Notes: a model not told the origin generated them from the sequence alone. A DNA stretch of 64,000 bases from Perognathus longimembris pacificus (GCF_023159225.1 NC_063167.1:6188234-6252233), one strand, 5' to 3'; positions 1 through 10,599 are shown, numbered from the stretch's first letter. Translations and numbers: made by a program.

Positions 1-250
1 ATGAGTCGGGCCTTTTATACCCAACAATACTACAGTGAAATCCGATCTGACTTCCAGTTTCTGCTAGTAAATCCAGAAACGCCTAAGCAGTGGCGGTTGG
101 CAGAGGCATGATCGTTTACCTGTATCACGGTGGTATTTTATCGAGTCCTGAATTGAGCTGCTCTGATTTATTTATTTATTTTTTTAATGCTTCTAGGACC
201 ATTGTGTTCTTGGTTTCTGAATTCTGGTCGCCCCTCCTGCGGGCCCAGGC
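1..250. other. Upstream flank, no recognised feature
   Basis: AT-balanced single-copy-looking DNA upstream of the CpG island. I see no exon, repeat or conserved coding signal. Confidence 0.5.
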
Positions 251-255
251 CGGCC

Positions 256-283
256 GGGGGGCGGGGGGAGGGTGGGTGGGGGG
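256..283 (+). promoter_or_regulatory. G-quadruplex-forming G tract
   Basis: Five G runs of at least three are separated by single non-G bases (C, A, T, T). Such short-loop tracts favour a very stable parallel quadruplex. It lies about 650 bp upstream of the presumed start site. Function is inference. Confidence 0.55.
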
Positions 284-762
284 ACGCCGGGTCCATTTTC
301 CTCCCGGGCAATACAAAGCGTGCTGTTCCCATCCTCTAATGCCCACCGAGTCATGCTTCCCCATTACTCATTCCGCCTTTATTCCCAAGGTGGCGTGTGG
401 GAGGTGTTGCGCTGGGGCTGGGTAAGAATAGGCCCAGGCAGCCTTTTGCGGGATACACTCATCCTCCGGCGCGGTTCGGTTCCGAATGCACGGTGCTCAG
501 CGGGTTCGCTGCGTGCGTTGTTTTCCAAAGGGACAATGACTCCGCACTCGGCCGCTCCCACTTCAATTTCAGCCCCTCGGCAGGCACCGAGAGCACCCCG
601 CCCTACCTAAGCCAAGCTCTTATCCCCTTGCAAAACGATCGTCCCGTTGTCGAGGTAAGACTCGTGCCCACGAACGCCCCGTGGGGTCACCCAGGATGCC
701 AGTCTGGGGCACCGGCCGGCTTCGCCCACCCCGACACCCGCAGCCCCTTTTCAGATCCTCGA

Positions 763-777
763 CCACCAGAGGGCGCT
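763..777 (+). promoter_or_regulatory. CTCF consensus-like site
   Basis: CCACCAGAGGGCGCT matches the CTCF core (CCASYAGRKGGCRS) at every core position. It sits in forward orientation about 170-200 bp upstream of the presumed first exon. Occupancy is not shown by sequence alone. Confidence 0.7.
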
Positions 778-805
778 CGGGTGTCTCCGCAGCTCCCGGC
801 TGCAT

Positions 806-813
806 CCCCGCCC
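806..813 (-). promoter_or_regulatory. GC box (Sp1/KLF-type)
   Basis: CCCCGCCC is the reverse complement of the GC-box core. It lies between the CTCF-like motif and the first CCAAT box. Confidence 0.45.
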
Positions 814-833
814 ACTCCCCAGATCGCTCTACG

Positions 834-869
834 ATTGGCTGTCTGCGCCGAGATCTGCGCTCTTATTGG
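834..869 (-). promoter_or_regulatory. Paired inverted CCAAT boxes (NF-Y-type)
   Basis: ATTGG occurs at 834-838 and 865-869 in extended contexts (GATTGGCT, TATTGGTC). The 31-bp spacing is close to three helical turns, which is typical of cooperating NF-Y sites. The pair would sit at roughly -60 to -110 if transcription starts near 930-970. Confidence 0.65.
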
Positions 870-1137
870 TCCCTTTCTCTGTCCGTTGCGGCCACCGGGC
901 GGGCCGAGGTGACGCGCGGCTCCCCGGCTCGGGGCGGTGCCCGGCGGCGGCTGAGGCTGCGGGCGGAGTTTCGGGAGCGGCGACGCGGGGCAGTCAGACG
1001 GCCGCGATCCAGGGGGGGCGTTCGCTCCCGTCCGAGCCGCTCCCCATCTGCTGCAGCCGCTTACCGCCGGCCGCTCGCTGCGACCGGCCCCCCGCCCTCC
1101 CCGCCCCGCGTCAGCCTTCCAGCCGCCACCTCCCTCC

Positions 1138-1161
1138 ATGCCGAGCGGGGCCGCTGCGTGA
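1138..1161 (+). other. Upstream ORF 1 (7 codons)
   Basis: ATG at 1138 reads M-P-S-G-A-A-A and stops at TGA 1159-1161. Its start context is weak (T at -3, C at +4). It would lie in the 5' UTR if transcription starts upstream of 1138. Confidence 0.5.
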
Positions 1162-1265
1162 TGGGGCTGCCGGGCGGCGTCCTGCGACTCCCGGGGGCCG
1201 CTGCTCGCGCTGAGCTGCGTCGGTGCCCGGCCTCCCGCGCCCCCGCGCGCCGCGGCGCCTGCTGA
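1161..1265 (+). other. Upstream ORF 2 (34 codons), overlaps uORF1 stop
   Basis: ATG at 1161 shares its A with the uORF1 stop (TGATG). Its context is strong (G at -3 and G at +4), and it ends at TGA 1263-1265, before the exon 1 donor. It could limit scanning to the kinesin start codon. Whether the peptide is made is unknown. Confidence 0.5.
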
Positions 1266-2264
1266 CCCGGCCTTCCCGCCCGTCGCTCCGCAGCGCGGCT
1301 GAGGTAAGGCGGTTGGCTTGGAGGCTGCGGGGCCCGGAGGCTGAGGGTGGGTGGGCCGCGCCTGAGGGAGGGAGGCCGGGCCGGGGTGTGCGGGGAGCCC
1401 GCGGCCGCGGCGGGTGGGCGCCCGGCGGTGGGCCCGGGAGCCTCGCCCTGGCGGGGGAGGGGAAGGCCCCCGGACAGCTGCGAGCCCCGGGCCGGCGTCC
1501 AGCGGCCTGCGGGTCCCCCCCGCCTGCCCCCCGCAGTGCTCTGCACCGTGGATCCCCGCTGCCCGCGCTGCCGGGCCGGCCGGGCGCGGCCCCGGGAGTC
1601 AGCCGACGCCCCGCGGTCGGGGCCGAGCCCGCGGCTCCGGACCCCAGTGCAATCCCGCTCCGAGCCTTCCTTTCCCGTCCCCACCTTTGCTCTGCCTCTT
1701 CCCCCATTGTGGTGGGCATCGGGGGTCCGTCCGGGACTGAGCCAGGTGAAGGAAAGGGGGGGGAGCGTCTCGTGGCTGGAGAGGAGGGGTGCGGCCGGGC
1801 GGAGGGAGGAGGGGGACGGGGGCGCCGGGCTGCGGAGGGGGCGCGAGGGAACGGGGGGCGGGGGGCTCGCTGGATGCCGGCCAGCAGGGAAGGAGGCGAC
1901 CGGGATTACTCTGGCAGCCATATTGGGAGGATGATCTGACAAATCCTTTCGGAGCCGAGCCCGGTTGCTGGAAGGCACCGAGTGACAGCCCTGGCAGCGT
2001 TCGGGGTGACTGGCCGCGCCAGCAGCCAAGCGGTGGGGGCTGGGAGGCCGGAGCAAGCTCGTCATTGTTCACGCGGCGCGGAGCGTTCCCAGCTGGAAAG
2101 GCCGAATGGAGCTCCCAAAGCACTTTCTTTCTTTCTTTTTTTTTCCTCTTCGGTGAATTGCCTCTGTGAGCTTCCCCAAAGGTAAACCTGTTTTCCAGAG
2201 TGCATCCTTTGGTGTGCATTTCCTCCGTTCCTGCGCTCGTCCTCCGGGGCCGTCCAGTGTTACT

Positions 2265-2279
2265 GGGGGGGGGGGGGGG
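2265..2279 (+). repeat. Poly-G tract (15 G)
   Basis: An uninterrupted G15 run near the island's 3' shoulder. It is likely length-variable and hard to sequence. Confidence 0.9.
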
Positions 2280-2984
2280 CCGGAGAAGGCCTGTGGATCG
2301 GCAGAGCTGGAGATTGCCCAGGCCCCTGTACTAGGGTGCAAGGCTCCCCCAGTCAGAGTAGCTCAGCACGCAGAGATCAAGTAGACTGGATCTTCCCGTG
2401 GTGGGGTAGGCCTACTCGCAGCAGTCTTTCTGAGGACGCGGGTTGTCATCTTGATGGAATCTCGAGGTAGCCCAGATTAGATTGGCTACCCGTCCCTTGC
2501 TCTAGGCAGCTGTTCTGCCAGCACTGAACTTGCGGCTTTTTGACATGTGTCTGTCTGAACCCAAAGAAAATGCAGCGATTGGGGTTGAATAATGACTTAA
2601 AAAAAAAAAAAAGCAATAGCATGGTGGATATTTAAAGACTGGCGTTTTGTACACTTGGCTTAGTCATAATCAAGTTATAGCTCTTGCTCTTACGTGGTGT
2701 TTTCCAATTTTGTTGCTATTGTTGGATTCTGAAGTATGCAAAATGATTGCAGTCTCATTGGAGTATGGAATATGAAGATTGCATGTATTTTTGGTATTGT
2801 AAAACAGACCCAGAAATAGCCAATAACCGGGTTCATTGTGAGCCTGTAAACGTGTTTTCTTCCATCCTAGAACCTGGAGAGATGGCATGTCCCCTTTGCT
2901 TTCATTTAAACTCCACTCACTAATTCATCCCTTCCTCCTTCTCACTTCCTTTATCTCCCCTCCCCTGGGCTTGAAAGCAAACCT

Positions 2985-3050
2985 AGGATCTTGTCCTAGA
3001 TCAATGCTAGACAAGCATTCTGCCATTGAGCTATACTCCTCGCCCCCAAA
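2985..3050 (-). mobile_element. ID-like SINE fragment
   Basis: It reads as the reverse complement of an ID head, including the 'ctagacaagcattctgccattgagcta' type A-box region, heavily diverged. Confidence 0.5.
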
Positions 3051-3297
3051 CACCATTTTTAAAATTCTTAAAGCTTCTTAAGGTGAAATTCACCTTAAGT
3101 TTCCAATCAGTTTTAAATCAGTCTTAACTTTTTAAAAAATAATTTTTATATCACTAAACATTTCCTTTAAAATAAATTAACTCAACTATAAGTGCTATCC
3201 CATTGTAGCTTTAACTTGTATTTGATGCAGATGACAATAAAAGCGTTGCTAAATTAAAAAAAAAACTGACTCAAATGTGGCTTCAAAAGAAACTAGT

Positions 3298-3560
3298 ATG
3301 CTGGATGCTGGTGGCTAATCACTGTAATCCCAGCTACTCAAGAGGCTGAGATCTGAGGAACATGGTTTGAAGCCAGCCCAGGCAGGAAAAGTTCATGAAA
3401 GTCTCATCAAAAGTCTGTTAATCTCCAATTAACCACACACACACACACACACAAAAAGCCAGAAGTGAAACTGTGGCTCAAGTGATAAGAGTACTAGTCT
3501 TGAACAAAGAACCTCAGGGACAGTACCCAGGCCCTGCGTTCAAATGCTAGCACTGGTACA
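3298..3560 (+). mobile_element. SINE-B composite element
   Basis: A 7SL-like head (gcctgtaatcc/gctactcaagaggctgag type) joins the shared tRNA-like module. A CA repeat (3434-3453) has grown between the two halves. Old, diverged copy. Confidence 0.8.
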
Positions 3561-4785
3561 CATAACACAAAACAGAAACTAGTGATTTTTGCATTTCATT
3601 AATATGTGAGATACAGAAAGTTTGTAACTTCATGCCCTAAGTGAGAAATATTGCCAAGTTTTTAATTTTTAGAATTACTTTATTTGTATAAAGAGCTGAA
3701 GAACTGTGGTTACATATAATTTCAGCATTGGTGAAATCCAGCCTGGTTGTGAATCTGATAGGAGGCATGATTTTCTGAGTCTGGGGAGCTCTGCTTTCTG
3801 CTGAATGCTTTTCTAGAATTTATCCAATTAAGAACAGCTTCTAAGGCTTGAGACAGACTGATTTTTCTTTTTCAAGACCAGATAGGAATGTAGTTTTCCT
3901 TCTCTTCCCTCTATTTCCACTCTGCATTTGTGCACGGACTAAATGCTCAAGAAAAAAAAATCTGCCAACAGAGTTTCCAAGGCCAAAGCTTTCTAGCCCT
4001 TCTTTCTGTCCTGAGTATAAAGAAAAGGACAATAGGCCCTTGCCTCTTGTTCATAAATACCTTCCCAGGCTGCTAATCGAAGCAAATCATTCCCAGGAGT
4101 AAGCATATCCCTTTGGTCTTTTAACTTGGCATGATATAATTTTACAGGCATATAATTTCACAAGACTCTGAAGTTAAAGGTATGTCATGCCTACTTCCTC
4201 TAGTTATCTCTGAAAGAAGCTTTGTTTCAATAGACATCTGTGAGTTTCTGGATTTCATTAAAATAGTGTGAGTAAATATAAATACTTCTAGAACATTTAT
4301 TTTTGTGTATAGAACAGAGAGAAATTAAACAGATGTGACTGATAGGAAAACCCTGCAAACCTTGAGCCTGGGTGAGTTGGGCTTTTTGATGAACAGCTCA
4401 GTGATTCATTTTTGGTCATTTTTACTATAGTCATTACCAGTTAACTGAGAATGGATTTAGAGGTTTAGTTCTTCACTCTCGAGGAACTCCAACTCTCCTG
4501 TTTGCATGGGTATAGAGAGACAAGATTAACTCTAACTCCTTTCATTTAGTGCAGTTTCATTAGTACTGTCTGTGCCATGGCTGTCTTTATGATTTTCACA
4601 ACCAGAACTGTTTTTCTTCTTTGCAGTGTGTTTAGTATTGATCTAATACTCAGCTGACACTTTGATGAGTGTTTTGTGATTGTTTGTGTAGGAATTCCAA
4701 ATCTTTCAATTGTGCCAAGCTGTCTGCTGCCACTGCCCTCTTTGGCTCTGTCTGTCTGTCTCTCTACCTATTCTCTCTATCCTAC

Positions 4786-4985
4786 CTATGGTGCTGGGGT
4801 TGAACTCTAGACCTTGAGCATGTTAGGCAAGTACTCTATGCTCGAATCATGCCTTCAGCCTTTTTGTTTGTGCTGTGTTTTTGAGAGAGGGTCTTACTAT
4901 CTTTCCTTATACTGACCTCTAACTCAAGATACTCTTACCTCTCCCTCCTGAGTAGCCAGAATACAGGTGTGTTCCACCAGTCCCC
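4786..4985 (-). mobile_element. ID (4786-4860) and B1-like (4866-4985) SINEs, antisense
   Basis: Two abutting monomeric elements. The first is an ID head ending in the CCAGC-type 5' end. The second is a B1-like unit with the GAGAGGGTCTTACT-type antisense end. Both are diverged. Confidence 0.6.
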
Positions 4986-5053
4986 TCTGGTCTTTTAAAA
5001 CTTTGATTCTTGGCTTAGTTTACTTTTCATTTAGTTTTACATTTTATTATTTT

Positions 5054-5122
5054 TCTGGTGCTAGGGATTAAACCCTGGGCCTTGTACATAGACAAACATT
5101 CTACCACTGAGCTCTTGCCTCA
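5054..5122 (-). mobile_element. ID-like SINE, antisense
   Basis: Recognised by the reversed B box (ATTAAACCCTGGGC) and A box (CATTCTACCACTGAGCT). Confidence 0.6.
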
Positions 5123-5455
5123 GTTTCCATCCATATTTTTGACAAGATCTTGGCAGATGTGAATGACTGTGTACAAAAGCATACTTATGTTGAGCACTTT
5201 CTATGTGTTAGTCTCCTTGCTAAGTACTTTGATTTATTAACTAATCTGTAGACAACCATGTAAAATAGAGACTGTTCTCCCTTTTTCAGAGTAAAAAATA
5301 GAGCCATGACTTCCATAAAAGTCATTAAAATTAATTAGTAAAGCCACTATACTAGACTTCCTTAGTAACTGCCCTTCCCTTACAAATTGCTCCACTTCTG
5401 CTCAAGCAAATGTTGGCTTTGTTCTTTCCTAGTAACTCAGTATGTTTTTTTAAAT

Positions 5456-5735
5456 TAAATTTTATTGACAAGGCGATGTACAGAGGGGGTACAGTTACAT
5501 AATAAGGTAGTGAGTACATTTCGTGTCATATTTGTTACACCCTCCCTCATTTTTCTTTCCTTTCCCTAGTTCAGATAAGCATATATACAATATCCAGTGT
5601 ACCAAAATCATATACAGTGACCACAAGGGGTATGCCAAAGGAAATTCACTGAGTTCACCAAAGATACGACAACAATATAATCCTTCTGTTTCCATCTCTT
5701 GGGGTTCATTTTGCTTCGCTTCATCTTAATAATCA
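5456..5735 (-). mobile_element. L1 3'-UTR fragment, antisense
   Basis: The first 80 bases are the reverse complement of the 3' end of the L1 at 54590-54680, sharing the GACAAGGCGATGTACAG-type and CATTTCGTG-type blocks. It is therefore the 3' end of the same L1 lineage, severely 5' truncated. Confidence 0.7.
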
Positions 5736-5859
5736 TATTTAGATAGCTGTTGGTAACTCAATATTTTGATCACATCTTCTAACACTATCACTTTCAACTT
5801 GCCTTCTAACCTTGAACTCTAATAATTTATAGCCTCACTTTCATAGTTTTTTGGTTTTT

Positions 5860-6136
5860 TTTTAGTAGTCCTGGAGATTGGACTCATTACGTCATACTTG
5901 TTAGGCAGGTGCTCTGTCCCTTGAGCTATGCCTCCAGCCCCTTTTCTTTGTGGTTATCTCCACAGTAGGTTCTCTGTATGCCTAGGTCTGAGCTTTGATC
6001 CTCCTACGGTGCTTTCATGTGGATGACAGGTACATCTCACCAGGTCATTGAGTGATGCCTGGCCTTGAATCATGATCCTCCATCTCTGCCTCCCAAGTAG
6101 CTAGGATTTCAAGCTTTAGCCACTGCACCCAGCTTC
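5860..6136 (-). mobile_element. Composite SINE, antisense (ID-like part plus B1-like part)
   Basis: The left part reads as an antisense ID head ending near 5942. The right part ends with an antisense 7SL-like head (GCCTCCCAAGTAGCTAGGAT). It resembles the element at 18295-18545 and may be one older dimeric family. Confidence 0.55.
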
Positions 6137-6254
6137 ACAGTCTTTTTGCCTGTGCAAAAGTAACTACAATCTTGATCAATTGACTGAAGCTTCCTACTGT
6201 CCCATGCTTAGCAGAAAAGCTTGCCTGCCACCTCGTAGGAAAAGAAGGCATGAG

Positions 6255-6465
6255 GGGCTAGGAATATAGCCTAGTGGTAAAGTGCTCGTCTTGTATACAT
6301 GAAGCCCTGGGTTCAATTCCTAGGCACCACATATATAGAAAAGGCCGGAAGTAGTGCTGTGGCTCAAGTAGTAGAGCGCTAGCCTTGAGCAAAAAGAAGC
6401 CAGGGACAGTGCTCAGGCCCTGAGTTCAAACCCCAAGACTGGCAGAAAACCAAAACCAAACAAAG
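6255..6465 (+). mobile_element. SINE-A with target-site duplication
   Basis: Full-length ID head plus tRNA-like module. It is flanked by direct repeats of AAAAGAAGGCATGA (6241-6254 and 6466-6479). Confidence 0.9.
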
Positions 6466-6894
6466 AAAAGAAGGCATGAACTCCTTGAGCTTTCCCTTCT
6501 TGTACTTACCAACTTTCCCTGGCCTCTTTCCTCCAGTCTGAGAAATGCTACTCCTTCAGAGTTCAGCTAATCCCTTGACCTATGTTCTGTGTATCCCTGG
6601 CTTCTTATCTCTAGGGACTCGCTACATTGGCTGTTCTTCCCCCTTCCCCGACTTTCTTCACTGTTCCTTAGTCATGCCAGGAACAGTTTCACCTTGCTCT
6701 GATTCATTTGACCAGAATATTCTTTTTCCGAAATCTTCCTTATGTGACTCCTTTTACCTCTTTAAAGTCTTTGCTTAAACCTCAGCACCTTAAGTATAGC
6801 TGACTCCATCTTGATTAGGGAAACATGGTAGCAGTCGTTAAAATGAAGTTAGATATTAGGTCGACATGACCGCAAGATTCTGCTTCTGTAAATG

Positions 6895-7095
6895 GATCGC
6901 TTAGTGCTTGCCTAGCATGCACAAAGCCCTGGGTTCGATTCCTCGGTACCACCTAAATAGAAAAAGCCAGAACTGGTGCTGTGGCTCAAGTGATAGAGTG
7001 CTAGTATTGAGCAAAAGAAGCTCAGGGACAGTGCTCAGGCCCTAAGTTCAAGCTCCAGGACTGGCCAAAAAGAAAAAAAAAAAAAAAAAAGAAAA
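6895..7095 (+). mobile_element. SINE-A, older subfamily, 5' truncated
   Basis: It lacks the first part of the head. It carries the variant 'cctagcatgcacaaagccc' and 'cctaaatagaaaaagcc' also seen at 47131, and ends in a mixed A/G tail. Confidence 0.85.
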
Positions 7096-7109
7096 GAAAA
7101 GACTGAGTC

Positions 7110-7360
7110 AGGCAGTGGTGGCTCACACCTGTAATCCTAGATGCTCAGGAGACTGAGACCTAAAGATTGTGGTTCAAAGCCAGCCTGGGCAGGATAGTCC
7201 ATGAGACTCTTTACCTCCAACTAACCATCACCAGAAAACCAAAAATGGCGCTGTGGCTCAACATGGTAGAGAGCTGCTAGCTTTGAGCACAAAAGCTAAG
7301 AGACCTCAGTGCCCAGACCCTGAGTTCAAGCCCCACAATTGACAAAAATAAATAAATACA
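7110..7360 (+). mobile_element. SINE-B
   Basis: Full 7SL-like head and tRNA-like module, with a tail of TAAA-type repeats. Confidence 0.85.
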
Positions 7361-7376
7361 TAAAAACACTGAGAGA

Positions 7377-7581
7377 GGGCTGGGGATATAGCCTAGTGGC
7401 AAGAGTGCCTGCCTCGGATACACGAGGCCCTAGGTTTGATTCCCCAGCACCACATATACAGAAAACGGCCAGAAGCGGCGCTGTGGCTCAAGTGGCAGAG
7501 TGCTAGCCTTGAGCGGGAAGAAGCCAGGGACAGTGCTCAGGCCCTGAGTCCAAGGCCCAGGACTGGCCAAAAAAAAAAAAA
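7377..7581 (+). mobile_element. SINE-A with target-site duplication
   Basis: Near-intact copy flanked by ACTGAGAGA (7368-7376 and 7582-7590). The preserved duplication and low divergence imply a recent insertion. Confidence 0.9.
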
Positions 7582-7912
7582 ACTGAGAGAAGAAAAATTC
7601 CCTCTTGCTTGCTCATCACAGTGACATTCTGTCATTTTGGTGACTACTTGAATTTCCATGCTCATGCCACCCCAGCAGAGTGGCCTCTGTAGCTTCTGGG
7701 TCCTCCATGTCTCTGACACTGCTCTTGTTCAGGTTTCTAGCCTTCATTCTGTGTGTTGGGTGTATGTGTTGGGGTGGGAGGAACTACTTCATACCCAAAG
7801 TACTTCTAGCTGCTTCTTGTTCAGTTGGGCTGGCTTCAGTCTCTTGAGCCTCCTCTTTTTTTTTGGCCACACACATGGCTGTTAGACTCATTGAACATAG
7901 TTTTTTGTGTTA

Positions 7913-8116
7913 CTTTTTTTATTTTTGCCAGTCCTGGGACTTGAACTCAGGGCCTGAGCACTGTCCTTGGCTTCTTTTTGCTCAAGGCTAGCATTCTACC
8001 TCCTGAACCATAGCGCCACTTCCGGCTTTTTCTGTATGTATGGCGCTGAGGAATCGAACCCAAGGCTTCATGCATGCTAGACAAGTACTCTACTGCTAAG
8101 CCATATTCCCAGCCCC
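7913..8116 (-). mobile_element. SINE-A, antisense
   Basis: Complete element read from its T-rich 3' tail to the CCAGCCCC 5' end. The head is the CATGCATGCTAGACAAG variant. Confidence 0.88.
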
Positions 8117-8469
8117 TTAGTATTACTTTTAAAGATGTGTTGTTTGGTTTTGGTGTTGGCAACTGTAACTTGGACTGCATAGTATATATTCGGTGTTAAA
8201 ATGAATAATGGAATAGCTATTATAGGAAACATTTATAATATACAGTAATTGTTGCTTCTAGAAAGGTTTTGAGCAGCTTAGTATAAATTACATATATAGT
8301 AAGGCTGTTAAAATATAAGGAGCAAAATCTATGTAATCGGATTGGCTAATGTTGAAATTTAGTTTTTATAAAGCTTGGAAGTCAAAATAGAAAGGAAAAG
8401 ATAAATCATATAGTTTTATTCTGGTAAAAGAAAGCTTAATGGATTGTTAAGAGAACTTTTTTTTTCTTT

Positions 8470-8682
8470 TATGGTCCTGCAGTGCTGTCCCTTAGTTCTT
8501 GTGCTCGAGGCTAGCATTCTACTCCTTGACCCACAGTTCCATTTCTGGCTTTTCGGTGTTTAATTCGAGGCATGGATGTCACAGAATTTCTACTTTCCTG
8601 CCTGGGCTGACTTTGAACTGCAGCCCTCAGATCTCAGCCTCCTGAGTAGCTAGAATTATAGGCATGCACTATGGTGCCCAGT
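8470..8682 (-). mobile_element. SINE-B, antisense
   Basis: Complete but diverged. The 7SL-like head ends near 8682. Confidence 0.8.
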
Positions 8683-8715
8683 TAAGAGAAATTTTTATGG
8701 CATTAAGTGGTAAAG

Positions 8716-8835
8716 AAGGCCAGAAGTGGTAGTTGTTAGACACCTGAATTCCAGTCCTCAGGAAGCTGAAGTAAGAGGACCATGAGTTAAGGCCAGCTTG
8801 AACTACCTGTGGAGACCCTGTCCCAAAAAAGAACA
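8716..8835 (+). mobile_element. B1-like SINE
   Basis: The GGCCAGCTTGAACTACCTGTGGAGACCCTGTCCC-like right part is recognisable as a 7SL-derived monomer with an A tail. The first half is diverged. Confidence 0.5.
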
Positions 8836-8839
8836 AATA

Positions 8840-9062
8840 TCTAATCACTGGTGGCTCAAGCCTGTAATCTTAGTTACTCTGGAGACTGAGATCTGAGAAT
8901 TGCAATTTGAAGCTAATTTAGGCAGAGAAAATCTCTGAAAGACTCATATCTCTAGTTAACTAGCAAAAAGCCAGAAGTGGAGATGTGTGGCTCAAGTGGT
9001 GAAGCACCAGCCTAAATGACAGTAAGCCTGAGTTCAAGCCCCAGTACTGGCCAAAAAAATAA
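8840..9062 (+). mobile_element. SINE-B
   Basis: Both halves are present. The tRNA-like module has lost a few bases, and the copy ends in A7. Confidence 0.8.
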
Positions 9063-9126
9063 TTCTAAAGGAAAGAAAGGTGTTGTAGGTAATCCCATTC
9101 AAAGATGTATGTACTCTTTTCAACAT

Positions 9127-9268
9127 TCCCTCCTCCCCCTCCTCCCCCTCCTCCTCCCCCTCCCCCTCCCCCCCTCCTCCCCTCCCCCCCATCTGTAATG
9201 GGTTTGAATTCAGGATCTGGTGCCTTGCTAGGCAGGTATTCTGCTATTGAGCCACATCTCCAGCCCTC
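9127..9268 (-). mobile_element. Pyrimidine tract (9127-9190) and ID-like SINE
   Basis: A CCTCCC-rich run, the expanded purine tail of the element on the other strand, precedes an antisense ID head (9190-9268). Confidence 0.6.
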
Positions 9269-9914
9269 AACATTCTTTTAGTTAAAAGAGGAAAAGAAAT
9301 GGTCTTCAAGATCCTTTAGAAGAGCTATCCATCTGCTTTCCAAACTAAGAGTATGGTATTAAAGTATACCTAATCTTTTCTGTGAAAAAAATACACTTAG
9401 GAGGTGATTCAGGCATGTGACTTGCATGCAGATTAACTTGATGTCCCAACTGGAAACTTATGATTAACTCCTGGGGAGAGCCTGCGATACTTGTGTTGTC
9501 ATCTAAAGCAAACATGCCTATTAAAGTTTGAGAACTGGTTTATCATGTGGCCCAATGGATATCTTACTGAATCATAGAGGAGTCTGACCTGCATTCTTGT
9601 ACACATGGTGAACTACCTCCTCAGCCTAAACCTTCAAAGGTGTGTTGAGGAGCAGATTTTGGAAAGAATCTTCCCTACTACTAAATGTGCATTAACTTTT
9701 GATTGAAATTTCCCCTTTGTGTACCATAATTAACCTGACTTATTTCAGCCTGGACAATTTCAGGTACAAGGGTAGTTATTTATTCAGACCTAAAATAATG
9801 CTAGTGGAATATTCAAATTTCAAAAATACATATAGCACATAGCCACAGAATTGTTAGTAATAGTTAACTTACTAAGTGGAGGGTTTTATGTTGTTGTTTG
9901 TTTCTTGTTTTTTG

Positions 9915-10142
9915 TTTTTGACTGGTGAAGGGGCTTGAACTCAGGTCCTGGGTGCTCTGTCCTGAGCTTTTCACTCAAGGCTAGCACTTTTGAGCCACAG
10001 CTTCACTTCCAGCTTTTTGATTGTTAATTGTAGATAAGCGTCTCATGGACTTTTCCTGCCTGGGCTGGCTTTGAACCACCATCCTTAGATTTTAGCCTCC
10101 CAAGTAGCTGGGATTACTGGCGCGAGCCACCAGTGCCTGGCT
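9915..10142 (-). mobile_element. SINE-B, antisense
   Basis: Complete element whose head ends GGCGCGAGCCACCAGTGCCTGG. It is immediately followed by a SINE-A insertion. Confidence 0.85.
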
Positions 10143-10165
10143 GGAGTTCAGTACTGTCTAAGTTT

Positions 10166-10376
10166 GTTTGTTTGTTTTTGTTTTGGCCAGTCCTGGGCCT
10201 TGGACTCAGGGCCTGAGCACTGTCCCTGGCTTCTTTTTGCTCAAGGCTAGCACTCTGCCACTTGAGCCACAGCGCCTCTTCTGGCCATTTTCTGTATATG
10301 TGGTACTGAGGAATCGAACCCAGGGCTTCATGTATAGGACGCAAGCACTCTTGCCGCTAGGCCATATTCCCAGCCC
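10166..10376 (-). mobile_element. SINE-A, antisense, with target-site duplication
   Basis: Flanked by TACTGTCTAAGTTT at 10152-10165 and 10377-10390. The tail reads as (TTTG)n plus T. Confidence 0.92.
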
Positions 10377-10599
10377 TACTGTCTAAGTTTGGATTTGGCT
10401 CTTCCTAAAGAAATTGAAAAAGGAAAATCAAGTCACTTTACAACAGTTTCATCCATGATCCATAGTAGCTGCTGTTCTCTGACGCACCTTAGTTTATGGA
10501 GATAATACAGGGCCACCTGTGAAAATGATACTTGATTGCTTAAATTGAGTCAGGAGGACATGTGTCTGAAAAGTAAACATTTCATCAGCTTGTTTTTGT

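Larger units (their letters stand above)
940..1303 (+). other. Kif1b: Kif1b exon 1, 5' UTR (5' end approximate)
   Basis: The right boundary is a strong donor, GAG followed by GTAAGG, at 1303/1304. The left boundary is inferred from the CCAAT pair and GC content. The exon is non-coding for the kinesin because the start codon lies in exon 2. It contains two short upstream ORFs (1138-1161 and 1161-1265). Known mammalian Kif1b transcripts have a GC-rich non-coding first exon joined over a long intron, which fits this layout. Confidence 0.7.
235..1950. promoter_or_regulatory. Kif1b: CpG-island promoter of Kif1b
   Basis: A GC-rich, CpG-dense block of about 1.7 kb starts abruptly after AT-rich DNA and fades into intron 1. 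It spans exon 1 and its splice donor. It holds GC boxes (for example 806-813), inverted CCAAT boxes, a CTCF-type motif and a G-quadruplex motif, and no convincing TATA box. This is the usual architecture of a dispersed-start housekeeping or neuronal promoter. The island edges are judged by eye. Confidence 0.85.

Noticed and set aside
1740..1760. Alternative donor CCAG|GTGAAG at about 1746
   Set aside because: A common chance motif in GC-rich DNA, and the stronger GTAAGG at 1304 precedes it.
2166..2190. Alternative first-exon donor (AAAG|GTAAAC at about 2181)
   Set aside because: It looks usable but has no supporting promoter or exon start. Kept only as a possibility.
397..2219. Many long ORFs on both strands in the CpG island (up to 334 codons)
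   Set aside because: GC-rich DNA has few stop codons. The predicted proteins are Pro/Arg/Gly/Ala low-complexity and overlap each other on both strands, with no known domain.
10114..10344. Recurrent ORFs reading ...ALWLKWQSASLEQKEARDSAQAL... at dozens of sites
   Set aside because: All are translations of the SINE-A tRNA-like module, on either strand. They are non-coding RNA-derived repeats.
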